From Bacteroides cellulosilyticus DSM 14838 (GTDB taxonomy: Bacteria; Bacteroidota; Bacteroidia; Bacteroidales; Bacteroidaceae): a stretch of 38,670 bases of DNA. The DNA is taken from contig NZ_EQ973495.1 of NCBI RefSeq assembly GCF_000158035.1, forward strand, positions 124,014 through 162,683. The letters are read 5' to 3'. The notes below the pieces were generated by a model. That model searched no databases. It saw nothing but the letters and a program-made list of their open reading frames with translations, and was not told the DNA's origin. The position numbers and the translations under genes are program-made. Of the stretch, positions 15,244 through 22,717 are shown in pieces (position 1 is the first letter of the stretch; each line of letters opens with the position of its first letter).

Positions 15244-16425
15244 TCACTCCCCTACACATGCAAGGTGATAAATTTCTTTACTGTCCTGCTTTGTCAGCTT
15301 CACATAATTCCCAACCAACTCTCCTTTATTGCGATGCAGACTATCCGCCAGACGATCAATATCAGGGTTTTCAACACCCAGTTCTTTAAATGTCACAGGC
15401 AGACCAAGAGAAGTAAAGAAGGTTTTCAGCTTACCAATACCCTCCAAAGCAACCGCTTTCTTATCTTCTGATTCAGGAACGCCCCATACACGAACGGCAT
15501 ATTGAGCAATCTTTCCTACATTATGCTCTACCATCCACGTCATCCAGGCAGGGAAGATAACAGATAACCCAGCACCGTGGGTAACACCATAAATAGCACT
15601 GATCTCATGCTCCAGGAAGTGCGAAGCCCAATCTTCCTCACAACCTACGCCACAAGTACCATTATGCGCAATCATGCCCGCCCACATCAAGTTGGCACGC
15701 GCACCGTAATCTTCGGGATTTCTCATTACCTTGGGAGCTTCATTGATGATAGCCATCAAAGTGCCTTCACAAAGACGATCTCCAACTTCCACCTCCTGAG
15801 TGTTCGTAAAATAACGCTCCATGATATGAGCCATCATATCAGCCACACCACAAGCGGTCTGGAAGGGCGGTAAAGTATAAGTAAGTTCCGGATTCATAAT
15901 AGAGAATACCGGACGCAAAACTTCCGGTACACGCAGACTGAGCTTCTGCAAACCGTCCAGTTTCGTTATAACCGTATTACCGGAACCTTCACTTCCGGCA
16001 GCAGGAATAGTCAGCACAACAGCTATTTTCAGCGCTTTAGTCACTTTAGCCTTTCCGATATAGAAATCCCAAAAGTCACCTTCATAAAGCACACCTGCCG
16101 CTATGGCTTTGGCCGTATCAATGACAGAGCCTCCACCCACAGGCAACAGCATATCAGCCTGTTCACGGCGGCAGAATTCAATGCCTTCATACACTTTCGT
16201 ATCTACCGGATTCGGCTGCACGCCACCCATTAAACAATATTCAATCCCTGCTTCCTGCAAGGATTGCTTCACCCTATCCAGCAAACCACTCCGTACAACA
16301 GAGCCGCCGCCGTACACGATCATCACTTTCCGCGCACCATGCTTCCGCGCCAGTGCACCGACTTGCATTTCCGTAGCCTTACCGAATACAAATTCGGTAG
16401 GACTGTAAAAAACAAAATTATTCAT
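15244..16425 (-). CDS. Iron-containing alcohol dehydrogenase (YqhD/BDH type)
   Basis: A 393-residue cytoplasmic oxidoreductase of the group III metal-dependent family, probably reducing aldehydes with NAD(P)H. The nucleotide-binding loop is LLPVGGGSVIDTAKAIA (about 94-110). Metal ligands match the YqhD pattern: Asp196 and His200 in CGVADMMAHIMERY, His269 in WASHFLEHEI, and His283 in GVTHGAGLSV. The residue set fits butanol-dehydrogenase-like enzymes, but the natural aldehyde is unknown. It stands alone, 100 nt downstream of the DUF6930-like gene and converging on rng. Confidence 0.93.
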   Translation of the reverse strand: MNNFVFYSPTEFVFGKATEMQVGALARKHGARKVMIVYGGGSVVRSGLLDRVKQSLQEAGIEYCLMGGVQPNPVDTKVYEGIEFCRREQADMLLPVGGGSVIDTAKAIAAGVLYEGDFWDFYIGKAKVTKALKIAVVLTIPAAGSEGSGNTVITKLDGLQKLSLRVPEVLRPVFSIMNPELTYTLPPFQTACGVADMMAHIMERYFTNTQEVEVGDRLCEGTLMAIINEAPKVMRNPEDYGARANLMWAGMIAHNGTCGVGCEEDWASHFLEHEISAIYGVTHGAGLSVIFPAWMTWMVEHNVGKIAQYAVRVWGVPESEDKKAVALEGIGKLKTFFTSLGLPVTFKELGVENPDIDRLADSLHRNKGELVGNYVKLTKQDSKEIYHLACVGE

Positions 16426-16525
16426 AATTTATTATATTATTATATGCGAAATACCGGCATAAAATAGTATAGCCATAATAAGTGCTTACGTTTCTCCACA
16501 ACCGAAGGGATAAAAGTTCCCACAA

Positions 16526-17581
16526 CTACATCATAAAATTACTGAACAGGAAGAAGCAAGCATCGCCAATCTCCGGAAGTTCTTTCTTGCGGGAAAGACG
16601 AATGCCGCACCGGGAACAAAAATCCTTCAACAAGAATTCAGTTTTGTTATCTTCCACCTCAATGGCATGAGGTTTATTACCATGCTCGCGCAAAACATTG
16701 ACTAACTTCAATAGTAACTCCTCTGGATCGTTGTTCAAAGCATTCTGAGTCAAAATGGGAAATACCAACTCGTTGGCGGTATCCAAACAAAGTAATACGG
16801 TAGGGAGGTAAGGAGCTTCATCCTCATCTGCATCTATGGGCATCGGCATATGCAGATACTTCATTTGTAATGTCCCAGAAACAGGCAACTTTTTCATCTC
16901 GCCTGCCAGTATGTCGTTGGCAAACTTTGGTGCAACGCACTCATCAGGCAGAAAAGCAGGAAGCTGAGTAATATGCCAATCGTATGTACCATCGGAATTG
17001 GGAATAAGGTACGGAACAGATTTTCCGCCCTTTGCGGTAGGATAGTTGCCATTTACATCAAAGCCCAGCTTTACGAAGTCAGAGGTTGTCACCTTTGCCG
17101 CCACAGCAATAGCGGCCCGAAGCGCCTCAACGATATCACGCGCATCCTCCATACAAGTGATGCCATACTGCATCTTTCCAGGCTGATGCCGGGTAAAGTC
17201 AGGCCAACCTTTAGAGCGTCGAATCTTCAGCTTATGGGCATCGGCATAATTACGGATGATTTTCTTTGTTTTCACATCCATGTCAGATGCTTGCATAAAG
17301 TCGCAATTGATGCAATCGAAAGTTGTTGTCATTTCAAACATTTCGATTTCTGAGAGATGTGCATTGCCTAAGCTGATAGTTTTCAAATAAGTAGTGAAAC
17401 CTTTTCGCCCCCGATAGAAACCCAAGGCAAGGTGTTCACCTGCATTTCCCATCACGCAACAATATCCGGTTTCCCCATCGGATAGGCGAAATGCAAATAC
17501 ATCACTATCAGTCAACTCTTTCCACAATTCTGTGTCTCGATATTGAAATGCTACCGCAAGCATGTCGTCTACAAGAATCAT
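16526..17581 (-). CDS. DUF7309/DUF6930-like protein of unknown function
   Basis: A 351-residue soluble protein with no signal peptide. The N-terminal part (about 5-110) includes LWKELTDSDVFAFRLSDGETG and a CCVMGNAGEHLALGFYRG strand-loop. The C-terminal part (about 215-345) includes LPTVLLCLDTANELVFPI and a C-x2-C pair (FCSRCGIRL). From memory this arrangement is annotated as DUF7309 plus DUF6930; no function is known and the assignment was not checked. A TATCTTTG box at 17628-17621 is the likely promoter element. It borders the decayed XRE/rhuM region. Confidence 0.65.
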   Translation of the reverse strand: MILVDDMLAVAFQYRDTELWKELTDSDVFAFRLSDGETGYCCVMGNAGEHLALGFYRGRKGFTTYLKTISLGNAHLSEIEMFEMTTTFDCINCDFMQASDMDVKTKKIIRNYADAHKLKIRRSKGWPDFTRHQPGKMQYGITCMEDARDIVEALRAAIAVAAKVTTSDFVKLGFDVNGNYPTAKGGKSVPYLIPNSDGTYDWHITQLPAFLPDECVAPKFANDILAGEMKKLPVSGTLQMKYLHMPMPIDADEDEAPYLPTVLLCLDTANELVFPILTQNALNNDPEELLLKLVNVLREHGNKPHAIEVEDNKTEFLLKDFCSRCGIRLSRKKELPEIGDACFFLFSNFMM

Positions 17582-17620
17582 TTTTCTTATTATTTATGGT
17601 TATAAATGTATTATTTTGTT

Positions 17621-17628
17621 CAAAGATA
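17621..17628 (-). promoter_or_regulatory. Candidate promoter -7 element for the DUF6930-like gene
   Basis: Minus-strand TATCTTTG matches TAnnTTTG, 39 nt before the ATG at 17581. No clear TTTG box is found upstream. Confidence 0.4.
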
Positions 17629-17768
17629 GGAAAAAAATTGAAACTTAGTGCAGGGCGCAGTAATAAGCCTGATAAATAGCACAGTGCTTTCATTTTTTTG
17701 CTAAATATCATGTCGTTTTCGGGAATAATCAATATCTTTACATGAAATATCAAGTTAAATCAGTTGAA

Positions 17769-17894
17769 ATGAATCGCATCAATAGATTAAAAGTCGTTTT
17801 AGCAAAGAACGTTGAAACTTTCGATAAAATAGCTAATCTTCTGAATGTTGATATGAAAGAGAGATTCTATGACTCAAGCAGTTATATTGCCTAA
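17769..17894 (+). pseudogene. Remnant of an XRE-type helix-turn-helix regulator
   Basis: A 41-codon frame begins MNRINRLKVVLAKN and jumps to ETFDKIANLLNVDMKERFY. The beginning resembles the start, and the end resembles the last helix, of Bacteroides XRE repressors, which normally run to about 65-70 residues. The middle, with the recognition helix, is absent. An internal deletion is the simplest reading. It lies just before a broken rhuM gene, so both look like parts of one decaying island. Confidence 0.5.
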
Positions 17895-17974
17895 ATACCG
17901 TAGCGATTTGAGAATAGTTTTAAAAGAAATAATAATTAAGGAGTGAAGGGCAATTCTAACATTTAGAAGTATAC

Positions 17975-18588
17975 ATGGAACAACAAGACGAAATCATCAT
18001 ATATCAGTCTCAGGATGGTACGATAAAAGTTGATGTACTATTTCTCTGAGGAGACGGTTTGGCTGACACAGACACAGATTGGGGCTCTGTTTGGAAAGGC
18101 TAAATCTACTATAAGTGAGCATATCAAAAATATCTTCGAGGAAGGAGAACTGAATGAGAATATGGTTGTTCGGAAATTCCGAACAACCACTCAGCATGGT
18201 GCGATCGAAAATAAGACCCAAAGCCACGAAGTTAATTATTACAATCTGGATGTAATTATCCCAGTTGGCTATCGGGTGAAATCTGTGCAAGGTACGCAGT
18301 TTCGTATTTGAGCGACACAACGTTCGAGGGATTATATCATCAAGGGATTTGCTCTGAACGATGAGCGATTCAAGAGCGGCTCGTCAATGAACTACTTCCG
18401 AGAACTGTTAGACAGGATTCGGGAGATTCGCTTGTCCGAACGGCTTTTCTATCAACAAATCAAAGATATTTATGCTACAAGCATTGATTACGATCCGTCC
18501 GATGAAATGCCCCTTGCCCTTTATAAAGAAGTGCAAAACAAACTTCTTTGGGCGGTCAGCGGGAAGACTGCGGCGGAACTGATAATAC
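17975..18588 (+). pseudogene. Broken rhuM (virulence RhuM family) gene
   Basis: The start MEQQDEIIIYQSQDGTIKVD is typical of RhuM proteins. A frame change near 18040 (expected ...FSEETVWLTQ) joins the next segment, which runs TQIGALFGKAKSTISEHIKN to YRVKSVQGTQFRI. An in-frame TGA at 18309-18311 stands where the family has Trp. The same frame then resumes ATQRSRDYIIKGFALNDERF through EVQNKLLWAVSGKTAAELI and ends early, missing the usual C-terminal part. So one frameshift, one nonsense change and a 3' truncation are present. Intact RhuM proteins often sit in mobile or defence-associated islands; this copy is surely inactive. Confidence 0.85.
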
Positions 18589-18654
18589 TTCTGAATATTT
18601 TGATTATCAACAAAATCTCTTCATATATTTACATAGAGTTATTTGAGGATTATA

Positions 18655-19587
18655 TTATTCAATATATTTACTATAACGTTCGAAGAAGCGCTTGAACGCT
18701 CCCCATTTCATCAATCCTTTTTCAAAGACAAAGATACCCAGGAGAGCACAAGATATTCCCAATAATACATCAATCAGATAATGATGCCCCGAATAAACAG
18801 CCGTACACCAGATCCCCACCATGATAAACGCAAATAATGCTATCAGCCAGCTCTTACAGCGATTCATTATAGCATAAGCCAATGCCACAACCATATATGC
18901 CGCATGCAGCGAAGGAACGGCTGCAAATACGTTTGCATTACGCCCATAGATAGAGTCGAAAACCGTGCATCCCAGCAGTTCGTCAAAGCGCCCCAGTCCG
19001 GCCACATTTCCCGGAGTATCCAGCATCGCCTCAAACCCATAGTTCATAGCGTACCAAGGGGGAGCGGCAGGATGAATATAATATCCGGCAAAGCCAATAA
19101 GATTAACCAACAGGAAGACCATAGCAAAACGGAGATACATCTGGCGATCTCCCTTCAGATAAAGCCACAAACCGAAAGCTATAGGCACAGGCACCCAGCA
19201 GAGATAGAACACTCCGGCAAAGAAATCAGCTATCGGCCAGTGATGTATGGCAAAGTATTCACAAGGAATCAGCGTATCTCCATTCACGGATATACCGAAA
19301 AGAGACTTTTCCGCTTCATACAAGCCCTGCACATCAATAGGGTTCACCTGGTAATTGGGATACACCCGCATCCAGTCATAGGAAACTGCAAAAACAACAA
19401 AAGGCAGTAAAGCCACTGCCAGCTTACGGGTTGTCTTTCCTGCAAAAAACAGAACCAGGAACAAGCCCGTCATTAGAAAATGCTCCGTACGAAGCCCGAT
19501 ACAAGTAGCTGTCAGCAACAGAAAAGCCAACGTAATGACTACCAGCAATACCGTCTCTCTTACCGGAGGGAAATATCTTTTTATCAT
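18655..19587 (-). CDS. PAP2-family inositol phosphorylceramide synthase
   Basis: A 310-residue polytopic inner-membrane protein with about six hydrophobic segments. The PAP2/AUR1-like catalytic motifs are [14 protein letters not shown] and [13 protein letters not shown], supplying the paired His and the Asp of lipid phosphotransferases. In B. thetaiotaomicron the matching cluster (BT1522-BT1526, from memory) makes inositol sphingolipids, and the PAP2 member transfers phosphoinositol to ceramide. The next gene starts 4 nt inside this one, so this is the last gene of a tightly coupled cluster. The alternative is a generic PAP2 phosphatase; context favours the synthase. Confidence 0.85.
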   Translation of the reverse strand: MIKRYFPPVRETVLLVVITLAFLLLTATCIGLRTEHFLMTGLFLVLFFAGKTTRKLAVALLPFVVFAVSYDWMRVYPNYQVNPIDVQGLYEAEKSLFGISVNGDTLIPCEYFAIHHWPIADFFAGVFYLCWVPVPIAFGLWLYLKGDRQMYLRFAMVFLLVNLIGFAGYYIHPAAPPWYAMNYGFEAMLDTPGNVAGLGRFDELLGCTVFDSIYGRNANVFAAVPSLHAAYMVVALAYAIMNRCKSWLIALFAFIMVGIWCTAVYSGHHYLIDVLLGISCALLGIFVFEKGLMKWGAFKRFFERYSKYIE

Positions 19588-20243
19588 TTATTCAAAAGTT
19601 TATAGCAATGTGCCAGACGGACAAAAGCCGTCAGATTAGCCAATACGGCAATGATTGCCAGAGGAACAATCAGGATCAACATCGGGTCGAAGAGTGTGCA
19701 ATCGGAAAATATACCGCAGAACAGAGCTCCCAAACTGGTCAGCACCACTCGCTCAGGGCGCTGCATAATACCTACTTTACATTCCAGTCCCAGACCTTCG
19801 GCACGTGCGCGTACGTAACTTACCATCAGCGAACCGATCAAAGCAAGAAAAGTGATAATGGAACCCACGAAATAGCCCTGCAAGATGAGATAATAGGATA
19901 TACCGAACAAGGTAAACAGTTCACTGTAACGATCGAGCACAGAATCGTACAATGCCCCGAAGGTGGAAGACATATTGCCAAGACGCGCCACACGGCCATC
20001 CATCATGTCAAACAACCCGGCAAAGAGTATCAGTCCGCCTGTCCATCCCACCAAAGAAAGATCCTCTTCCGAATCTGTCACTAACCCTGCATAAATAAAT
20101 ATACCGGCAGCCACAATGTTAAGTATCAACCCGGTAGTAGTAATAAAGTTAGGCGTAATGCCAATTTTAATCATGCCACGCACAACGGGATTGATAATCT
20201 TGTATATCACCTGTTGCAGCCAATCTCTGTAATTCATGTTCAT
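19584..20243 (-). CDS. CDP-alcohol phosphatidyltransferase, probable phosphatidylinositol phosphate synthase
   Basis: A 219-residue membrane enzyme with about six TM segments. The CDP-alcohol phosphotransferase motif is complete: [20 protein letters not shown] followed by VLDR, i.e. DGx2ARx8Gx3Dx3D. It should join CDP-diacylglycerol with inositol 3-phosphate made by the cluster's inositol-phosphate synthase to give phosphatidylinositol phosphate. It overlaps the PAP2 gene by 4 nt at its end and the GtrA gene by 4 nt at its start, so the three genes are probably translationally coupled. Confidence 0.88.
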   Translation of the reverse strand: MNMNYRDWLQQVIYKIINPVVRGMIKIGITPNFITTTGLILNIVAAGIFIYAGLVTDSEEDLSLVGWTGGLILFAGLFDMMDGRVARLGNMSSTFGALYDSVLDRYSELFTLFGISYYLILQGYFVGSIITFLALIGSLMVSYVRARAEGLGLECKVGIMQRPERVVLTSLGALFCGIFSDCTLFDPMLILIVPLAIIAVLANLTAFVRLAHCYKLLNK

Positions 20244-20755
20244 TCTATTTTTTTCTCCAAACGTTGTTTCAGAAATCTTTTTAAGTTGTGGTTCCGGTAG
20301 ACGAAAACCCGTTGCAAATAATAGTTCCAGAAAAATGCAACCAGCAAGGCAACCGTAATTTTAGACAGGATAAACACATCATAGACGTAATATCCCAGCA
20401 ACCCGTTCACCCATTTCATTCCTGCCAGCCATTCTGTCAAAGCAAAAGTACCCCATGTGTTAATAAGGATGCTCCCACCCCAGACTATGAAATACTTCAG
20501 CCCCACATGTATCTTCTTGCAGTCTTCCGCCTTAAATACCCATTCATAGTTGATTACACAATTGACAATACCGCCAACCACAGAACCTATAAATGTGGCA
20601 TACAAATAATATATACCAAATAATTTCACCAAAAGAATAGTTATCAGAAAATCGATCACCGTAGCTATCTGTGCAGAAAGCTGCGCCTTCATAAAAAGCC
20701 ACACTTCCCTGCGCCAACCAGCAAACCGACTCTGTTCTTCTACTCCATCAACCAT
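20240..20755 (-). CDS. GtrA-family small membrane protein
   Basis: A 171-residue protein with four predicted TM segments. GtrA signatures are visible: [37 protein letters not shown] and [13 protein letters not shown]. GtrA proteins are thought to move undecaprenyl-linked sugars or other lipid-linked groups. Within this inositol-lipid cluster it may flip or position a lipid intermediate, which is inference. It overlaps the PgpA-like gene by 16 nt and the next gene by 4 nt. Confidence 0.85.
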   Translation of the reverse strand: MVDGVEEQSRFAGWRREVWLFMKAQLSAQIATVIDFLITILLVKLFGIYYLYATFIGSVVGGIVNCVINYEWVFKAEDCKKIHVGLKYFIVWGGSILINTWGTFALTEWLAGMKWVNGLLGYYVYDVFILSKITVALLVAFFWNYYLQRVFVYRNHNLKRFLKQRLEKKIE

Positions 20756-21213
20756 CTCGCCACAATTAAAACAATGAAACCATACACTCCTGCCAATACG
20801 TCGTCCATCATCACTCCCACTCCGCCCGGAAGATTTTCCATCCGCCGGATGCCCAGCGGTTTCAGAATATCAAGGAAGCGGAACAAAACAAATGCTGCCA
20901 GTCCATACCAGATATGACCTGCCGGAGCTGCCAGGAGGGTGATCCACACACCTACCATCTCATCCACCACCACACGCGACGGATCTTCACCCCAGTAGGG
21001 TTCCAGACGGTCGGTAGCCCAAATACCGGCTACGGTGAACAGGGATATCAATGCGACAGTCGTCCACAACAGACAAGTTTCTGATATGAGTAAAGAAAGT
21101 CCGAACCATATTAGCGTAGCCAGTAAAGCGCCCGCCGTGCCCGGAGCAAAGGGAGAAAAGCCTGAGCCGAAGCCCGTGCCTATCAGGACAGGGAAGAAGG
21201 AAGGTCTCCTCAT
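20740..21213 (-). CDS. PgpA-like phosphatase, probable phosphatidylinositol phosphate phosphatase
   Basis: A 157-residue membrane enzyme of the phosphatidylglycerophosphatase A family. Motifs are GFGSGFSPFAPGTAGAL, RVVVDEMVGVWITL and FRFLDILKPLGIRRMENLPG with a following MMDDVLAG. In this cluster it is expected to remove the phosphate from phosphatidylinositol phosphate, as assigned to the homologous BT1525 in B. thetaiotaomicron (from memory), rather than act in phosphatidylglycerol synthesis. It lies between the inositol-phosphate synthase gene (107 nt away, across a repeat) and GtrA (16-nt overlap). Confidence 0.87.
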   Translation of the reverse strand: MRRPSFFPVLIGTGFGSGFSPFAPGTAGALLATLIWFGLSLLISETCLLWTTVALISLFTVAGIWATDRLEPYWGEDPSRVVVDEMVGVWITLLAAPAGHIWYGLAAFVLFRFLDILKPLGIRRMENLPGGVGVMMDDVLAGVYGFIVLIVARWLME

Positions 21214-21232
21214 AGAAAAAAGATATAAAAGA

Positions 21233-21306
21233 GTGATAAGGTGACAAAGTGGTAAAGCGGTAAAGTAATACTACATCACCACTTTATCACTCTACCACCT
21301 TATCAC
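21233..21306. repeat. 8-bp repeat array with inverted arms
   Basis: The left arm is made of 8-bp units GTGATAAG, GTGACAAA, GTGGTAAA, GCGGTAAA (21233-21264). The right arm (21271-21306) carries the complementary 8-bp style TTATCACT, CTACCACC, TTATCACC. GTGATAAGGTG (21233-21243) is perfectly complementary to 21296-21306, and AAAGTGGT to 21278-21285. It fills the gap between the inositol-phosphate synthase stop and the pgpA-like start, so it lies inside the putative operon and could modulate the transcript. Confidence 0.75.
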
Positions 21307-21320
21307 CTTATTATTATTTA

Positions 21321-22616
21321 TTAATCCAGATAGCTCGGTGATTTTTCACCCACCATCGTACGGATTGTTTCTTTCACCATTCTCCATTGAGTGAACAGAT
21401 CATGGATCGGTTCATGCTCAAAGTCGTGCATCGGGCTCTTGCAGAAGAATGACAACCAAGTCTGGATTCCAGACATACCTGCACGCAATGCCAGATCACT
21501 GAAAATAACGAGGTCGAGTGCAATAGGAGCTGCAAGAATAGAGTCACGGCACAGGAAGTTTACTTTGATTTCCATCGGGTAACCCATCCATCCGAAGATG
21601 TCGATGTTATCCCATGCTTCCTTATTATCTTTACGGGGAGGATAGTAGTTGATACGAACCTTGTGGTAAACATCACCATAGAGGTCGGGATATTTTTCCG
21701 GTTCGAAGATGTTATCGATAACAGACAACTTGCTGACTTCTTTTGTTTTGAAGTTTTCGGGTTGATCGAGCACTTCGCCGTCACGGTTACCCAGGATGTT
21801 GGTAGAGAACCAACCGCTTACACCCAGCATACGAGTCTTGAACATCGGAGCGAGCACTGTTTTCATCAGTGTCTGTCCACTCTTGAAGTCCTTACCGGAG
21901 ATGGGCACATTCATCTTCTTAGAGAATTCCCACATTGCCGGAGTATCTACGCACAAGTTAGGAGCACCCATGATGAACGGAGCACCTTCTGCAATTGCAG
22001 CATAAGCGTAGCACATACTCGGAGAAATCACTTCCGTGTTATTAGCCTTCATTGCTTCTTCCAAAGCAGCAAGCGACTCGTGTTCTTTGCACAACGGAAC
22101 GTAGATTTCAGTACTTGCAGCCCACAGCACAGCAATACGCTCGCAGTTGTTGGCAGCCTTGAAGTTACGGATATCCTCACGCAGTTGCTCCATCATTTCC
22201 CAACGGGTGGCAGCCTGCTTGATGTATGTACCATTCAGACGTTTTGCAAAGTTGTGGTCAAAGGCAGCAGGCATCGGTTTGATGGCTTGCAATTCCTCTT
22301 TTACCAGATTTAAATCTTTCTCTTTCAGAACTTCTGCATACATCGCAGCTTCGTATGCATTATCAGGGAAGATATCCCATCCGCCGAAAACAATGTCGTT
22401 CAAATCTGCCAAAGGCACTACGTCCTTAATCAGCTTTTCGTCGTTGTTCTCCATGCGTATTGTGGCCATCTGTGTAATAGACCCAATAGGTTTTGCCAGT
22501 CCCTTACGAGCAGCCAATGTACCCGTGATCATGGTGGTTGAGACCGCGCCACCCACTCCGACTACCAGTACACCCAAACGACCAGTTGCCGGCTTAATGT
22601 TTTCTTTCATTGCCAT
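21321..22616 (-). CDS. ino1: Inositol-3-phosphate synthase
   Basis: A 431-residue NAD-dependent enzyme that turns glucose 6-phosphate into inositol 3-phosphate. It shows the Rossmann loop GVLVVGVGGAVSTTMITG (about 14-31), ITQMATIRMENNDEKL, VPISGKDFKSGQTLMKTVLA with the catalytic lysines, and GWFSTNILGNRDGEVL. The length and insert pattern fit bacterial synthases rather than the longer yeast Ino1. It is the first gene of the cluster and supplies inositol phosphate for the downstream lipid enzymes, matching BT1526 in B. thetaiotaomicron (from memory). The ATG at 22616 was taken; an ATG two codons later is also possible. Confidence 0.93.
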   Translation of the reverse strand: MAMKENIKPATGRLGVLVVGVGGAVSTTMITGTLAARKGLAKPIGSITQMATIRMENNDEKLIKDVVPLADLNDIVFGGWDIFPDNAYEAAMYAEVLKEKDLNLVKEELQAIKPMPAAFDHNFAKRLNGTYIKQAATRWEMMEQLREDIRNFKAANNCERIAVLWAASTEIYVPLCKEHESLAALEEAMKANNTEVISPSMCYAYAAIAEGAPFIMGAPNLCVDTPAMWEFSKKMNVPISGKDFKSGQTLMKTVLAPMFKTRMLGVSGWFSTNILGNRDGEVLDQPENFKTKEVSKLSVIDNIFEPEKYPDLYGDVYHKVRINYYPPRKDNKEAWDNIDIFGWMGYPMEIKVNFLCRDSILAAPIALDLVIFSDLALRAGMSGIQTWLSFFCKSPMHDFEHEPIHDLFTQWRMVKETIRTMVGEKSPSYLD

Positions 22617-22717
22617 TGTATCTTTTAAAGTTTAAAAAATTGCTCAAATTTAGGCTATTTTGTTCAATTGAGACTCGTCATTTTATCCGATTTAATGTTC
22701 TGTTAGTAAGATTTAAG

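Noticed and set aside
18387..18695. 102-codon ORF after the rhuM stop as a separate gene
   Set aside because: Its sequence is the continuation of rhuM past a Trp-to-stop change; it is part of the pseudogene.
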